Source: a virus
Reading direction: 5' to 3' (one strand)
DNA length: 30,530 nt
Virus record (IMG/VR): IMGVR_UViG_3300037041_001193
Coordinates: 1 to 30,530 of that record
Of the stretch, positions 1 through 6,802 are shown piece after piece (the first letter of the stretch is position 1; each line of letters begins with the position of its first letter). Both the position numbers and the translations under genes were made by a program. Below the pieces are notes generated by a model. It had not been told where the DNA came from and ran no database searches. It saw nothing but the letters and a program-made list of their open reading frames with translations.

Positions 1-327
1 CAGCGGTTCAAGCTGAAAGAACTCAAGGAGCTAGTGGTCAAGCTGAAGAAGGTCAACCTACGTGTTTGCTCAAGCTGCTTTGACCCAGACCACCCGCAGT
101 TGCAGCTAGGTATGTTCCCCGTTTCTGATCCGCAGGCCGTACGCAACCCAAGACCGGATACACTATATAATGTTTCTGGGGTCACCGTTAACGGAACACT
201 GGGCGGCGGGACTAGGATATTTGCATGGGGGTGGGCCCCTGTAGGCGGTGGTGTATCACTAAGTGATACACCAAACCCCTTGGCAACTAAGGTACGTTTA
301 GGTACAGTGACCGTGGTAACCACATAA
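1..327 (+). CDS. Phage protein with CxxC...HP zinc-ribbon-like motif (5' partial)
   Basis: The frame is open from base 1, so the gene starts before the window; a GTG at 34 is a possible internal start, but residues before it (QRFKLKELKEL) read as natural protein. The visible part has a C-S-S-C-F-D-P-D-H-P segment, which looks like a small zinc ribbon and occurs in hypothetical proteins of phage structural clusters. The C-terminal half is rich in Gly, Val and Thr and is probably beta-structured. It is the first gene of the plus-strand structural arm and ends 10 bases before the next start. The exact function is not recognised; a small virion or tail-associated role is inferred from position only. 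Confidence 0.6.
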   Translation, partial: QRFKLKELKELVVKLKKVNLRVCSSCFDPDHPQLQLGMFPVSDPQAVRNPRPDTLYNVSGVTVNGTLGGGTRIFAWGWAPVGGGVSLSDTPNPLATKVRLGTVTVVTT

Positions 328-337
328 GGAGCATTCA

Positions 338-499
338 ATGGCTACAAGCAACACCAAGACAGTGCCGACAAACGGCGGCGTGAAGTCAGGCAGCTACGGC
401 GGCGTGAAGTCAGGCAGCTACGGCGGCAAGACAACCGAACAAATGAAAAAGCTAGGTCGCACCGCCACGCGCTACGCGGCTCAAGGAAAGAAGGTTTAA
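338..499 (+). CDS. Small basic phage protein with internal tandem repeat (53 aa)
   Basis: An ATG at 338 is preceded by a good AAGGAG ribosome site at 326-331 with 6-base spacing, and the frame closes with TAA at 497-499. The protein is Gly/Lys-rich and contains two identical eight-residue units (GGVKSGSY), encoded by a perfect 24-base tandem duplication at 374-421, followed by a basic C-terminus (KKLGRTATRYAAQGKKV). Its first residues (MATSNTKTVP) closely match the N-terminus of the next gene (MATSKQPKTVP), so the two are probably related by duplication. Function unknown. The strong ribosome site and the tight spacing to the next ATG at 501 support it as a real gene. Confidence 0.65.
   Translation: MATSNTKTVPTNGGVKSGSYGGVKSGSYGGKTTEQMKKLGRTATRYAAQGKKV
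374..421 (+). repeat. 24-bp perfect tandem duplication
   Basis: Two head-to-tail copies of a 24-base unit (374-397 and 398-421) lie in frame in the small gene at 338-499 and encode GGVKSGSY twice. The perfect identity suggests a recent slippage duplication. Confidence 0.9.
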
Positions 500-500
500 T

Positions 501-701
501 ATGGCAACGTCCAAACAACCCAAGACCGTACCCAACGCGGACACAGGCACCGGCGCAGGAGCCAAGGCATTCAAGTCCCGCGTGGCTTGCGCAGGCAGTA
601 TCCGTACAGGCGACTACCCCGAGATGAAGACTTCGGGCATCAAAATTCGTGGTACGGGCGCGGCCACGAAGGGCACCACCGCAAGAGGGCCAATGGCCTA
701 A
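501..701 (+). CDS. Small conserved phage protein ending in RGPMA (66 aa)
   Basis: The ATG at 501 begins one base after the preceding TAA, so translation is probably coupled. The 66-residue product is basic and has the C-terminal pattern IRGTGAATKGTTARGPMA, a tail I recognise from small hypothetical proteins near adaptor and tail genes of many phages. There is no membrane segment or catalytic motif. The N-terminus resembles the preceding 53-residue protein. Function is unknown; its constant position next to the adaptor suggests a small virion or assembly role, which is inference. Confidence 0.75.
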   Translation: MATSKQPKTVPNADTGTGAGAKAFKSRVACAGSIRTGDYPEMKTSGIKIRGTGAATKGTTARGPMA

Positions 702-713
702 CAGGACACATAA

Positions 714-1379
714 GTGAACTACGCAGCGCTGGTATCAGCGGTCTCGGCTACACTGGAAACCACATTTCTGACAGCGGACATGAACCGCTTTATCCAGCAG
801 GCCGAGACGCGCGTATACAACGCTGTGTTGTTCCCTTCGCTTAGGCGTACGGCCACGAGTGCACTGACGATAAACGACCCCTACTTCGCGGCACCTACCG
901 ACTTCTTGGCCGTCTTCTCCTATGCCGTTATTGCCCCGGTGACCGGCGAATACACCTTCTTGTTGGACAAGGACACCAACTTCATCCGTGAAGCGTACCC
1001 CAGCCCGACAGCGACAGGCACCCCGAAGCACTACGCGCTTTTTGGCCCGACGGTAAATGGAGGCGGCACCCCCTTGCAGGAGCTACGGTTTATTTTGGGG
1101 CCGACGCCTGATGCGGCGTACGCCACGGAGCTGATGTACTTCTACTACCCCGAGTCCATTGTTACTGCCGGCAGTACGTGGTTGGGGGACAACTTCGACC
1201 CGGTGTTGCTGTACGGAACACTTGTGGAGGCGTACACCTTCCTTAAAGGCGAAGCGGACATGATGGCAAAATACGACCAGATGTATCGGGATGCGTTAGT
1301 CATGGCTATGCGGTTAGGAAACGGTTTAGAGCGCTCGGACGTGTACCGCAGCGGTCAAGTACGGCAGAAGGTGGCATAA
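714..1379 (+). CDS. Phage adaptor protein (head-to-tail connector, SU10 gp8-like)
   Basis: This 221-residue protein matches the phage adaptor family typified by phage SU10 gp8, which forms the ring joining the portal to the tail in podoviruses. Visible family features are an N-terminal helix with RFIQQAETRVYN (about residues 26-37), the PTDFLA segment, NFIREAYP (about 89-96), the FILGPTPDAAY segment, and a late helical stretch with WLGDNFDPVLLYGTLVEAYTFLKGE. Length is normal for the family. The start is a GTG at 714 with a weak AGGA upstream; no better start fits the conserved N-terminus. The next gene begins at the base after its stop. Family assignment is confident from pattern; the SU10 comparison is from general knowledge, not alignment. 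Confidence 0.88.
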   Translation: MNYAALVSAVSATLETTFLTADMNRFIQQAETRVYNAVLFPSLRRTATSALTINDPYFAAPTDFLAVFSYAVIAPVTGEYTFLLDKDTNFIREAYPSPTATGTPKHYALFGPTVNGGGTPLQELRFILGPTPDAAYATELMYFYYPESIVTAGSTWLGDNFDPVLLYGTLVEAYTFLKGEADMMAKYDQMYRDALVMAMRLGNGLERSDVYRSGQVRQKVA

Positions 1380-1793
1380 ATGGCGTTCCAAGGCAACAGC
1401 GTCTGCAACGCTTTCAAGCTGGCCCAGTGGGCGGGCACCATCAATTTTGCAACGGACACCTTCAAGATTGCGTTGTACACCAACTCAGCCGCATTGGGCG
1501 AGGCCACAGCCGCGTACACAAGCACGGGAGAGGTAGTTGCCTCTGGCTACCCCGCAGGCGGAGCCACCTTGGTGGTTAATACGCAGCCTACGGCATCCGG
1601 CACAGTGGTATATATGTCGTTTGCAAATGCTGTTTTTACCGCCGCCTTGACTGCGCGCGGCGCGCTGATCTACAAGAACGGGGGCCCGGCGGTATGCGTA
1701 CTAGACTTCGGGGCGGACAAGACCTCAACCACAACCTTCACCGTGCAGTTCCCGGCAGCGACATCAACAAGTGCTATTTTGCGTCTAGAGTAG
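1380..1793 (+). CDS. Small virion structural protein (137 aa), probably tail-associated
   Basis: The ATG immediately follows the TAA of the adaptor gene (TAA|ATG at 1377-1382), indicating translational coupling. The product is Ala/Thr/Gly-rich with a predicted all-beta pattern: FKIALYTNSAAL near the N-terminus, SGYPAGGATL in the middle, and an ALIYKNGGPAVCVLDFG strand pair toward the end. Proteins with this 'TDTFKIALYT...GYPAGG' layout are common next to adaptor and fibre genes in phages and are usually annotated as structural proteins. No enzymatic motif is visible. A short hairpin and a 58-base gap separate it from the fibre genes downstream. Confidence 0.75.
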   Translation: MAFQGNSVCNAFKLAQWAGTINFATDTFKIALYTNSAALGEATAAYTSTGEVVASGYPAGGATLVVNTQPTASGTVVYMSFANAVFTAALTARGALIYKNGGPAVCVLDFGADKTSTTTFTVQFPAATSTSAILRLE

Positions 1794-1811
1794 TTACAAC
1801 CGGGGGCAAGT

Positions 1812-1829
1812 GTGGCAAAATAGCGCCAC
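1812..1829 (+). terminator. Weak hairpin in intergenic gap before the fibre genes
   Basis: A 5-bp stem GTGGC/GCCAC with an 8-base loop is followed by TTTAC, in the 58-base gap between 1793 and 1852. The stem is short and the T-run is poor, so it could be a weak attenuator or chance. Confidence 0.25.
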
Positions 1830-1851
1830 TTTACTGAGCTAAGGATCGGGC

Positions 1852-2703
1852 ATGCCTTCATCGTATACAAACTTACTGGGGTTGGTGTTACCTACCACGG
1901 GTGAGCTCAACGGCACTTGGGGCGCGGTGGTCAACGCTAATCAGACGCAATTCGTAGAAGATGCCGTTGCAGGCTACGCTACAGCAAGTCTTGCCGGCGG
2001 CGATTGGACGCTCACTACTACAGGCGGCGGCACTACCAATCAAGCGCGCATGTCTACGTTGATAGCCACGGGAAACCCCGGCGTACCGCGCAGCATTTTT
2101 GCCCCCAAACTCAGCAAGATATATACCGTAATCAACAAGACCGACGCGGTGGTCACGATCAAAGGGGGCCCCAGCTCCCCAACCACGGGTGTTGCTGTGG
2201 CTGTAGGTAAGGCAGCTGTCGTTGTCTGGGACACGGTTACCGGGGACTTTATCGTGGCGGGCAGCGCCAGTTCTGGCGGTTCAGGCGGTGCTACTGGTGC
2301 CAATGGCGACACAATTTTCCAAGAAAACGCTACGCTCATGACCGCTAACTACGTCTTGGGCGATTCCGCTATGAGTGCGGGGGCTACGTTCACCAATGGC
2401 TCGGCCAACATAAGTTTCTCCAACAGCTTTATTGCAGGGCAGCCAGTGCGTTTTACAACCACCGGCACACTACCCACTAATTTTGCTACGTCCACGGTGT
2501 ACTACGTCATAGCTACGGGACTTACCGCAAGCAACATACAGGTCTCCGCAACCCTAGGGGGCGTGGCTATAACCGCAGGCTCCGCAGGTTCCGGTATAAA
2601 TTCGTGCGGTAAGGCGAACAACGCCTCCGTTGCAGGCCCACTGTCGATAGCCAGCGGCGTCGCGTTGACAATTCCTACGGGGCAGCGCCTCGTCATCCTT
2701 TAA
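1852..2703 (+). CDS. Tail fibre / virion structural protein (283 aa)
   Basis: The N-terminus (YTNLLGLVLPTTGELNGTWG followed by VVNANQTQFVEDAVAG) is a signature seen at the start of phage fibre-like structural proteins and probably anchors the protein in the virion. Residues about 138-150 form a Gly/Ser linker (SASSGGSGGATGANGD). After it comes a domain with TTGTLPTNFATSTVYYV, which is also found twice in the nozzle-like protein at 6803-9148. The C-terminal 40 residues (NNASVAGPLSIASGVALTI) resemble a short beta-helix or trimer tip. It is the first of three consecutive fibre-like genes and is followed 9 bases later by the next start. Role in host recognition is inferred. Confidence 0.75.
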   Translation: MPSSYTNLLGLVLPTTGELNGTWGAVVNANQTQFVEDAVAGYATASLAGGDWTLTTTGGGTTNQARMSTLIATGNPGVPRSIFAPKLSKIYTVINKTDAVVTIKGGPSSPTTGVAVAVGKAAVVVWDTVTGDFIVAGSASSGGSGGATGANGDTIFQENATLMTANYVLGDSAMSAGATFTNGSANISFSNSFIAGQPVRFTTTGTLPTNFATSTVYYVIATGLTASNIQVSATLGGVAITAGSAGSGINSCGKANNASVAGPLSIASGVALTIPTGQRLVIL

Positions 2704-2712
2704 GGACACACC

Positions 2713-3294
2713 ATGCCCAATCTAATCACAGCAGGCGGCGCATCCGACAGTCTAGCCATAGAAAGCAGCAACGACGGTGCGCTGACCCTAAGAACAGGGC
2801 CAAGCGGGGCAAAGGTGAATGCACTTGCATTTGCTAGTGACGGTACACCTACGTTCTTGAAGCAGCCTGTACTGCCCTTACCCAGTATGGTGAGACTCCA
2901 TACAGCGAACGGGTACGGCAGCACTAACACAGTCATACGCAGATTCACAACTACGGTACTTAACCAAGGCACGGACATTACTTATGCGGATAGTGCAACG
3001 CTGGGAGCTACGTTCACCATCAACACCAACGGGGTGTATGCGGTTAGTTACTCTGAAGTTTTCAACGCGACAGGCTATGCGGGCTTAAGTCTAAACACCA
3101 CCACCCCAACAACGAACATTCAGAGCATTGCAGCCGCTGAGATTTTGAGCTTGAGCTATGGGACAGGTGGTGCAGGGTCAACACCAAATGCACCGTGGAC
3201 GGGGTATCTGGCTGCGGGTGCAGTAATCCGGGCGCACACACAAGGCACGGCATCCGGTGGCGTGTGCCAATTCACCATCGTGAGGGTCGCATAA
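2713..3294 (+). CDS. Fibre-like structural protein with C1q/TNF-like C-terminal region (193 aa)
   Basis: The N-terminal 60 residues (SDSLAIESSNDGALTLRTGPSG) resemble the shaft or attachment segments of phage fibres. The remaining 130 residues alternate short strands with polar turns (TFTINTNGVYAVSYSE, then GYLAAGAVIRAHTQG, then CQFTIVRVA), a pattern typical of C1q/TNF-like jelly-roll tips in phage fibres. No enzyme motif is visible. The start lies 9 bases after the preceding stop, and the next gene begins 1 base after its own stop. The jelly-roll reading rests on strand spacing, not on a structural comparison. Confidence 0.7.
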   Translation: MPNLITAGGASDSLAIESSNDGALTLRTGPSGAKVNALAFASDGTPTFLKQPVLPLPSMVRLHTANGYGSTNTVIRRFTTTVLNQGTDITYADSATLGATFTINTNGVYAVSYSEVFNATGYAGLSLNTTTPTTNIQSIAAAEILSLSYGTGGAGSTPNAPWTGYLAAGAVIRAHTQGTASGGVCQFTIVRVA

Positions 3295-3295
3295 C

Positions 3296-4147
3296 ATGCC
3301 AGCCGATCTAATTCTTTCAAACGACGGTATTCAGTTTGCCAATGGCTCTGTGCAGGGCCGTGCGGTATTCCCCGTACCTGTTCGCCAAACCGTACTAAGT
3401 GGCCCTGTGGATACCAACGGGTTCTCCGCGTTCGGCGGCTCTACTGGTTCTACAACGGTCACAGCAACAGGGACGCTCCGGGCTACTGCTGCTAACGGAT
3501 TTGATGCTACGGGGCAACTTGACTACGAGGGCAACATCACCAACCCAAGCTGGACAAGCCTTAGCACCAACGGCACGATGTACCTTTACTTGGATATTGC
3601 CCTTAACGGCACTTGTACAACCGGCAGCACAACGCTTGCCCCTACCTACCGCTGGGGTGGTGCTGACGTAACCACAAATAACCAGTTCACTTTCAACATT
3701 CAAGAGATGGTCGGCAAGGTCGGTAACGGCTCTGTTGCCACGCAGACTTACCGCGTTTTTGTGGGTGAAGTAACTGTTGCTGGTGGTGTGACTACGGCAA
3801 TTACTTGGTATGCGCTTATGGGGCGGTATGTTTCAGCTTTATATGGACTTGCGTTGTCTACTGCCTACAACTTAAATCACAACATTGGTGTCACCCCAAT
3901 GTTTAATCGCACCGTTATGGTGTGTCAGACAGCGGAAGGTGGATATTTAGTCGGGGATGAAATTGACAACAACGGTATCAACACTAGCAACAATTCAAGC
4001 AATGGCTATTCTCCAGCGATGCGGAGAAACTCAATTCTTGTTAATGTAGGAGTAACTAACATTAGTGCTATCAACAGTACGTTTTTCGTTATCTATCTCA
4101 CCACAGCCAATTGGAAACTTAAAACTTATTCTCAAAGGGGGTGGTAA
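3296..4147 (+). CDS. Tail fibre protein, probable receptor-binding tip (283 aa)
   Basis: The start overlaps the previous stop region (stop 3292-3294, ATG 3296). The first 25 residues (LILSNDGIQFANGSVQ) are a common attachment motif of phage fibres. Residues 30-180 are Gly/Thr-rich beta structure. The last 100 residues are Asn/Ser-rich (DNNGINTSNNSSNGYSPAMR) and their DNA from about 3830 to 4147 is visibly more AT-rich than the rest of the structural arm, which fits a swapped host-specificity tip. It is followed by a gene resembling fibre assembly proteins, which supports its being the distal fibre. Receptor binding is inferred. Confidence 0.75.
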   Translation: MPADLILSNDGIQFANGSVQGRAVFPVPVRQTVLSGPVDTNGFSAFGGSTGSTTVTATGTLRATAANGFDATGQLDYEGNITNPSWTSLSTNGTMYLYLDIALNGTCTTGSTTLAPTYRWGGADVTTNNQFTFNIQEMVGKVGNGSVATQTYRVFVGEVTVAGGVTTAITWYALMGRYVSALYGLALSTAYNLNHNIGVTPMFNRTVMVCQTAEGGYLVGDEIDNNGINTSNNSSNGYSPAMRRNSILVNVGVTNISAINSTFFVIYLTTANWKLKTYSQRGW

Positions 4148-4150
4148 ATC

Positions 4151-4519
4151 ATGTACATTAATTCACAAAACCAACTGTATTTTGGCGACCTTGCTCAAGG
4201 TGACCGCGAAGCAACTCCCGAAGAAATAGCAGCTTGGGAACTATCGCGCTTGCCAAAGCCGCCCAGCCCATTAGAACAAATCCGCGCACTAGAGGCTGCT
4301 AAGGCTGACGACACGGCGAAGATCACTCGGCAGGCGCTGCTTATGCAGACTGTTGCCATTGCGCTGGCAGCACCAGAGGCCGAAGCGCTGACTGCTGGCA
4401 TGACCCCAGAGCAAGCAAAGGCTTCGGTTACTGCCTACCTAGTGCAGACCGATCCCGGATTCAAACTCTTGTTTGAGCTAGAGCAAGCCATTGAACCATT
4501 ACGGGCGCAGATGCCATGA
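4151..4519 (+). CDS. Tail-fibre-assembly-like protein (122 aa)
   Basis: Small acidic helical protein directly after the fibre gene. It begins MYINSQNQLYFGDL, followed by a PEEIAAWELSR helix and a later helical bundle with MTPEQAKASVTAYLV. Proteins with a short beta N-terminus followed by '..EEIAAWE..' and positioned after a fibre gene are commonly fibre assembly chaperones or related small tail proteins. No catalytic residues are visible. Its last codons overlap the next gene by 4 bases (ATGA at 4516). The chaperone role is inferred from position and overall layout; a plain hypothetical protein is the alternative. Confidence 0.65.
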   Translation: MYINSQNQLYFGDLAQGDREATPEEIAAWELSRLPKPPSPLEQIRALEAAKADDTAKITRQALLMQTVAIALAAPEAEALTAGMTPEQAKASVTAYLVQTDPGFKLLFELEQAIEPLRAQMP

Positions 4520-4842
4520 TCGACTTTCTCATCAAGCTACTGCCCTACATTGCCCCGGCGATTGTCTTCGCGGACAACTTCTACTGGCCGTGGCAGGCTA
4601 AAAACTGGAAGGCTCTTGTCGCATGGCCCTTCCTTGTCGCGTACACCTTGTTCGTTTGGATTGCAGACATGGCGATGGCACATACGCTCATGGTGCACAA
4701 GTTCGGCTTCCCCAAGCGCGGAGAGTGGACTATCAGCCACACCCTAGAGCGGCTTTACCGCGAAGAAAATTACGAGGCCATGCTGCTGGCGTGGGCTATC
4801 AATAACGTATCCCCCGGACACATCAAGGCAGCAGTGAAATGA
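4516..4842 (+). CDS. Small membrane protein of the lysis/envelope cluster (108 aa)
   Basis: The start codon overlaps the preceding stop by ATGA. Two hydrophobic segments are visible: residues about 3-22 (FLIKLLPYIAPAIVFADNF) and about 33-58 (ALVAWPFLVAYTLFVWIADMAM). A polar C-terminal tail with TLERLYREENYEAMLLAWAIN follows. It has no recognisable enzyme motif. It overlaps the hydrolase downstream by 4 bases, so the two are probably co-translated. The position between the fibre and lysis genes would fit an accessory holin or other envelope protein, but this is inference; I do not recognise a named family. Confidence 0.65.
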   Translation: MIDFLIKLLPYIAPAIVFADNFYWPWQAKNWKALVAWPFLVAYTLFVWIADMAMAHTLMVHKFGFPKRGEWTISHTLERLYREENYEAMLLAWAINNVSPGHIKAAVK

Positions 4843-5318
4843 GCACCATCACTATCCTGTTTGTTCGCCGTCCGTGGTGGTATGTCGTAGCGACTCTGAT
4901 TCGTTGGGCGCTGCCAGTCAGCCGGTTTAAGTGGGCGCGAGCCAGTCATTCGATAGTAATGCATGGTAACGATGCCTACCACGCAACAATGATTCACGGC
5001 GTAGTTCACGCCACGGCAGAAGATGCTTTACACGGGCAAGTGGTAGTTGCGCAACGTGACTTTGAAGTACCAGACCTAACAGCCGGGATTGAATGGGTAA
5101 AAACGCAGGTTGGCAAACCATACGACTTTAGAGGCGCTTTCGGCTTATCCCTATCACCTGATCGAATTTGGGGGTCTCAGGAGAGTTGGTTTTGCCATGA
5201 GTTGTGTGCAGCAACCCTTGAGGCGGCTGGGCGAAAACTATTTATTGACGCTGGTCATGTAAATGATTCATCTTTGTTACTGGTAGAGCCAAGATATGAC
5301 ACCAAAAAAGCCGCTTGA
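4839..5318 (+). CDS. Permuted NlpC/P60 (YiiX/YebB-like) cysteine hydrolase (159 aa)
   Basis: The product has the order expected for circularly permuted papain-like hydrolases: an early His (H37 in ARASHSIVMHGND) and a late Cys in a helix (C119 in SWFCHELCAATLEAAG), with the GKPYDFRGAFG turn between them at about residues 92-102. Members of this fold cleave amide or thioester bonds; in phages they are suspected to act on cell-wall peptides or to serve as tail or lysis enzymes. The start overlaps the preceding gene by ATGA. Its DNA becomes AT-richer from about 5100. The substrate cannot be read from sequence. Classification rests on motif order and the Cys-His-Glu context. Confidence 0.7.
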   Translation: MSTITILFVRRPWWYVVATLIRWALPVSRFKWARASHSIVMHGNDAYHATMIHGVVHATAEDALHGQVVVAQRDFEVPDLTAGIEWVKTQVGKPYDFRGAFGLSLSPDRIWGSQESWFCHELCAATLEAAGRKLFIDAGHVNDSSLLLVEPRYDTKKAA

Positions 5319-5655
5319 TTTTTCACAATCGCACCCCGTATGGTTTGCCATCAATGGATTGGCTATTAAAATCATACCGCCGCTGATGGTGGCGTGTGTG
5401 ATTGTCGTTACTAGCGGCGCATGGGCTACGTACAACAGCGTCAGCAAGCTCATCGACAAAACGTCCCAGCATGATATTGAACTTGCAGCTCTAAGGGCGG
5501 AAATTAAAGGCATAGATGCTGCATCGGTAAAGCGTCAAGAACTGCTAGATATTTTGAAGCGTGTAGAGCAACAAATGGAAATTGCCTTACTTCGCTCTGG
5601 CGTGAAGCTCCCCCCAAAAATGCTATCAAGCGAGTCTTCAAATGATAGACGTTGA
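5296..5655 (+). CDS. Single-TM coiled-coil protein, lysis cluster (119 aa)
   Basis: This gene overlaps the hydrolase by 23 bases. It encodes a cytoplasmic N-terminus (MTPKKPLDFSQSHPVW), one strong membrane segment (about residues 24-46, KIIPPLMVACVIVVTSGAW) and a periplasmic-type heptad region (about 50-100, including DIELAALRAEIKGIDAA and ELLDILKRVEQQM). This layout resembles an i-spanin or a small class III-type holin accessory. No paired lipoprotein (o-spanin) was seen, so the spanin reading is uncertain. It also overlaps the following 45-residue membrane peptide by 14 bases. Confidence 0.65.
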   Translation: MTPKKPLDFSQSHPVWFAINGLAIKIIPPLMVACVIVVTSGAWATYNSVSKLIDKTSQHDIELAALRAEIKGIDAASVKRQELLDILKRVEQQMEIALLRSGVKLPPKMLSSESSNDRR

Positions 5656-5779
5656 AGTCCTATCTCTCATGCAATTTGACTGGCCTATGGAGCTTTTTTG
5701 CCTAGGCGCGGCTGCTTTTGTGATTTGCGCATTGGTTGCGGTTGGTGTCCTGTGGCTAATAGAAAGGTTTGCCAAATGA
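5642..5779 (+). CDS. Small single-TM peptide (45 aa), lysis cluster
   Basis: An ATG at 5642 opens a 45-codon frame ending in TGA at 5777-5779. The peptide has a polar/acidic N-terminus (MIDVEVLSLMQFDWP), one hydrophobic stretch (LFCLGAAAFVICALVAVGVLWLI is too long to be chance in this region; core about residues 19-40) and a short basic tail (ERFAK). It overlaps the previous gene by 14 bases and the next by ATGA at 5776, the same tight coupling used throughout this cluster. Size and topology fit a small holin or holin regulator. No homologue is recognised by name. Confidence 0.6.
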   Translation: MIDVEVLSLMQFDWPMELFCLGAAAFVICALVAVGVLWLIERFAK

Positions 5780-6219
5780 AACTCACAATTAACCGTCGCC
5801 CCTCAGTAGGTGGGGTCACCATCGGCAAGCTCTACATAGATGGTGTGTATGCCTGCGCCACCTTAGAGGACGAAGTGCGAGAGATTGAAGGCGTGCCAGT
5901 GGCGGCATGGAAGATCAAAGGCGCGACGGCTATTCCCTCGGGTGAGTACCGGGTAACGCTTGAGCACTCAAACCGCTTTGGTGCTGACACCCTGACCATT
6001 CGCGATGTGCCGGGTTTTACATCTATTCGTATCCATGCAGGCAACACGGCTGCCGATACCGAAGGGTGCCCGTTGCTTGGTCTACAGGCAACCGAAGTGT
6101 CGCTTATAGCTGGCACATCACGCCCAGCCGTGGCGCTGGTTAAAGCCGAGGTGCAGCGCGCCATAGGCGCAGGCGAGGTGGTCACCATCGACATTAACAA
6201 CGCTGGGGCATTGGCATGA
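5776..6219 (+). CDS. DUF5675 family protein, candidate endolysin (147 aa)
   Basis: The start is the ATG at 5776 that overlaps the previous TGA. A longer frame back to 5698 exists, but its extra N-terminus is Cys-rich, out of character, and lies over the 45-residue membrane gene. The product starts MKLTINRRPS and carries the family's core: a CATLEDEVRE segment, AIPSGEYRVTLEHS, and the signature IRIHAGNTAADTEGC (about residues 76-90), with conserved His, Asn and Cys. DUF5675 proteins occur in lysis modules and T4-like and podoviral genomes, and a peptidoglycan-hydrolase role has been suspected. Adjacent membrane genes and the holin support this, but catalysis is not demonstrated by sequence alone. 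Confidence 0.8.
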   Translation: MKLTINRRPSVGGVTIGKLYIDGVYACATLEDEVREIEGVPVAAWKIKGATAIPSGEYRVTLEHSNRFGADTLTIRDVPGFTSIRIHAGNTAADTEGCPLLGLQATEVSLIAGTSRPAVALVKAEVQRAIGAGEVVTIDINNAGALA

Positions 6220-6308
6220 CCTGCACCCTATGCGGACGCACGGGCCACCATACGGCGGCCAAGTGTCCGTGGCTATCTTTTAGGAGCTACAAATATGGAA
6301 TGGCTTAA
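6216..6308 (+). CDS. Zinc-knuckle micropeptide (30 aa)
   Basis: An ATG at 6216 overlaps the DUF5675 stop (ATGA) and opens a 30-codon frame ending at 6308, 14 bases into the holin gene. The peptide carries CTLCGRTGHHTAAKCP, a CCHC zinc knuckle (Cys3, Cys6, His12, Cys17). Short zinc-knuckle peptides of this form (C-x2-C-G-R-x-G-H-x-A-x-x-CP) occur as small open frames in other phages. Translational coupling to both neighbours and the intact metal-binding pattern favour a real gene, although it is very short. A nucleic-acid-binding role is typical for knuckles but is inferred here. Confidence 0.55.
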   Translation: MTCTLCGRTGHHTAAKCPWLSFRSYKYGMA

Positions 6309-6801
6309 AACACTCGCCCCATTGCTAGGTACTGCCCTAGGTGGGCCTTTGGGCGGCGCTGCGGCATCGTTCATTGCTGACAAACTTGGCATAGAGTCAA
6401 AGACAATTGAAGCTGTGACTGACGTTCTCAACAGCGGGAAAATGTCACCCGAACAACTCGCCAGCATCAAACTCGCTGAGATCGACTTCCAAAAATTCCT
6501 CAAGGAAAACGACATAAAGCTGGAAGAGATCGCAGCAGGTGACCGCGACTCGGCACGCTCCATGCAGATCAATGTTCGGTCTAACGTCCCCGCATGGTTG
6601 ACGTTCTTCCTGACCGTAGGGTTCTTCTCGGTGCTGGGGTTGATGTTCTTTAAGCCAGAGGTCAAAGAATCGGCACCGTTGATGATTATGTTGGGCTCGC
6701 TCGCCACAGCATGGACGAGTTCTGTGGCTTTCTGGTTTGGCACCACTCACGGCAGTCAGGCAAAGAACAGCATGCTGGCCAACTCAACACCAAGTAAATA
6801 A
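6295..6801 (+). CDS. Holin of the GTA 3-TM type (168 aa)
   Basis: The protein has a Gly/Ala-rich amphipathic N-terminus (LAPLLGTALGGPLGGAAASFIADKLG), a charged helical middle (EIDFQKFLKENDIKLEEIAAGDRDSAR, about residues 61-87) and two strong membrane segments at about 98-118 (WLTFFLTVGFFSVLGLMFF) and 126-148 (LMIMLGSLATAWTSSVAFWF). This layout, including the 'DRDSARSMQ...P..L..' transition, matches the 3-TM holin family known from gene transfer agents and many phages. Holins time lysis by permeabilising the inner membrane. An AGGAGC ribosome site precedes the ATG. It is the last gene before the tail nozzle gene, whose GTG start lies one base past its stop. Confidence 0.8.
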   Translation: MEWLKTLAPLLGTALGGPLGGAAASFIADKLGIESKTIEAVTDVLNSGKMSPEQLASIKLAEIDFQKFLKENDIKLEEIAAGDRDSARSMQINVRSNVPAWLTFFLTVGFFSVLGLMFFKPEVKESAPLMIMLGSLATAWTSSVAFWFGTTHGSQAKNSMLANSTPSK

Positions 6802-6802
6802 C

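Noticed and set aside
5698-5775. Longer start for the DUF5675 gene
   Set aside because: The added residues (MPRRGCFCDLRIGCGWC) do not fit the family and overlap the small membrane gene; the ATG at 5776 forms the ATGA overlap used by neighbouring genes.
6737-6802. Longer start for the nozzle-like gene
   Set aside because: It would overlap the holin gene by 65 bases, whereas the GTG at 6803 begins the conserved PIQKFTPKAGVNRE N-terminus.
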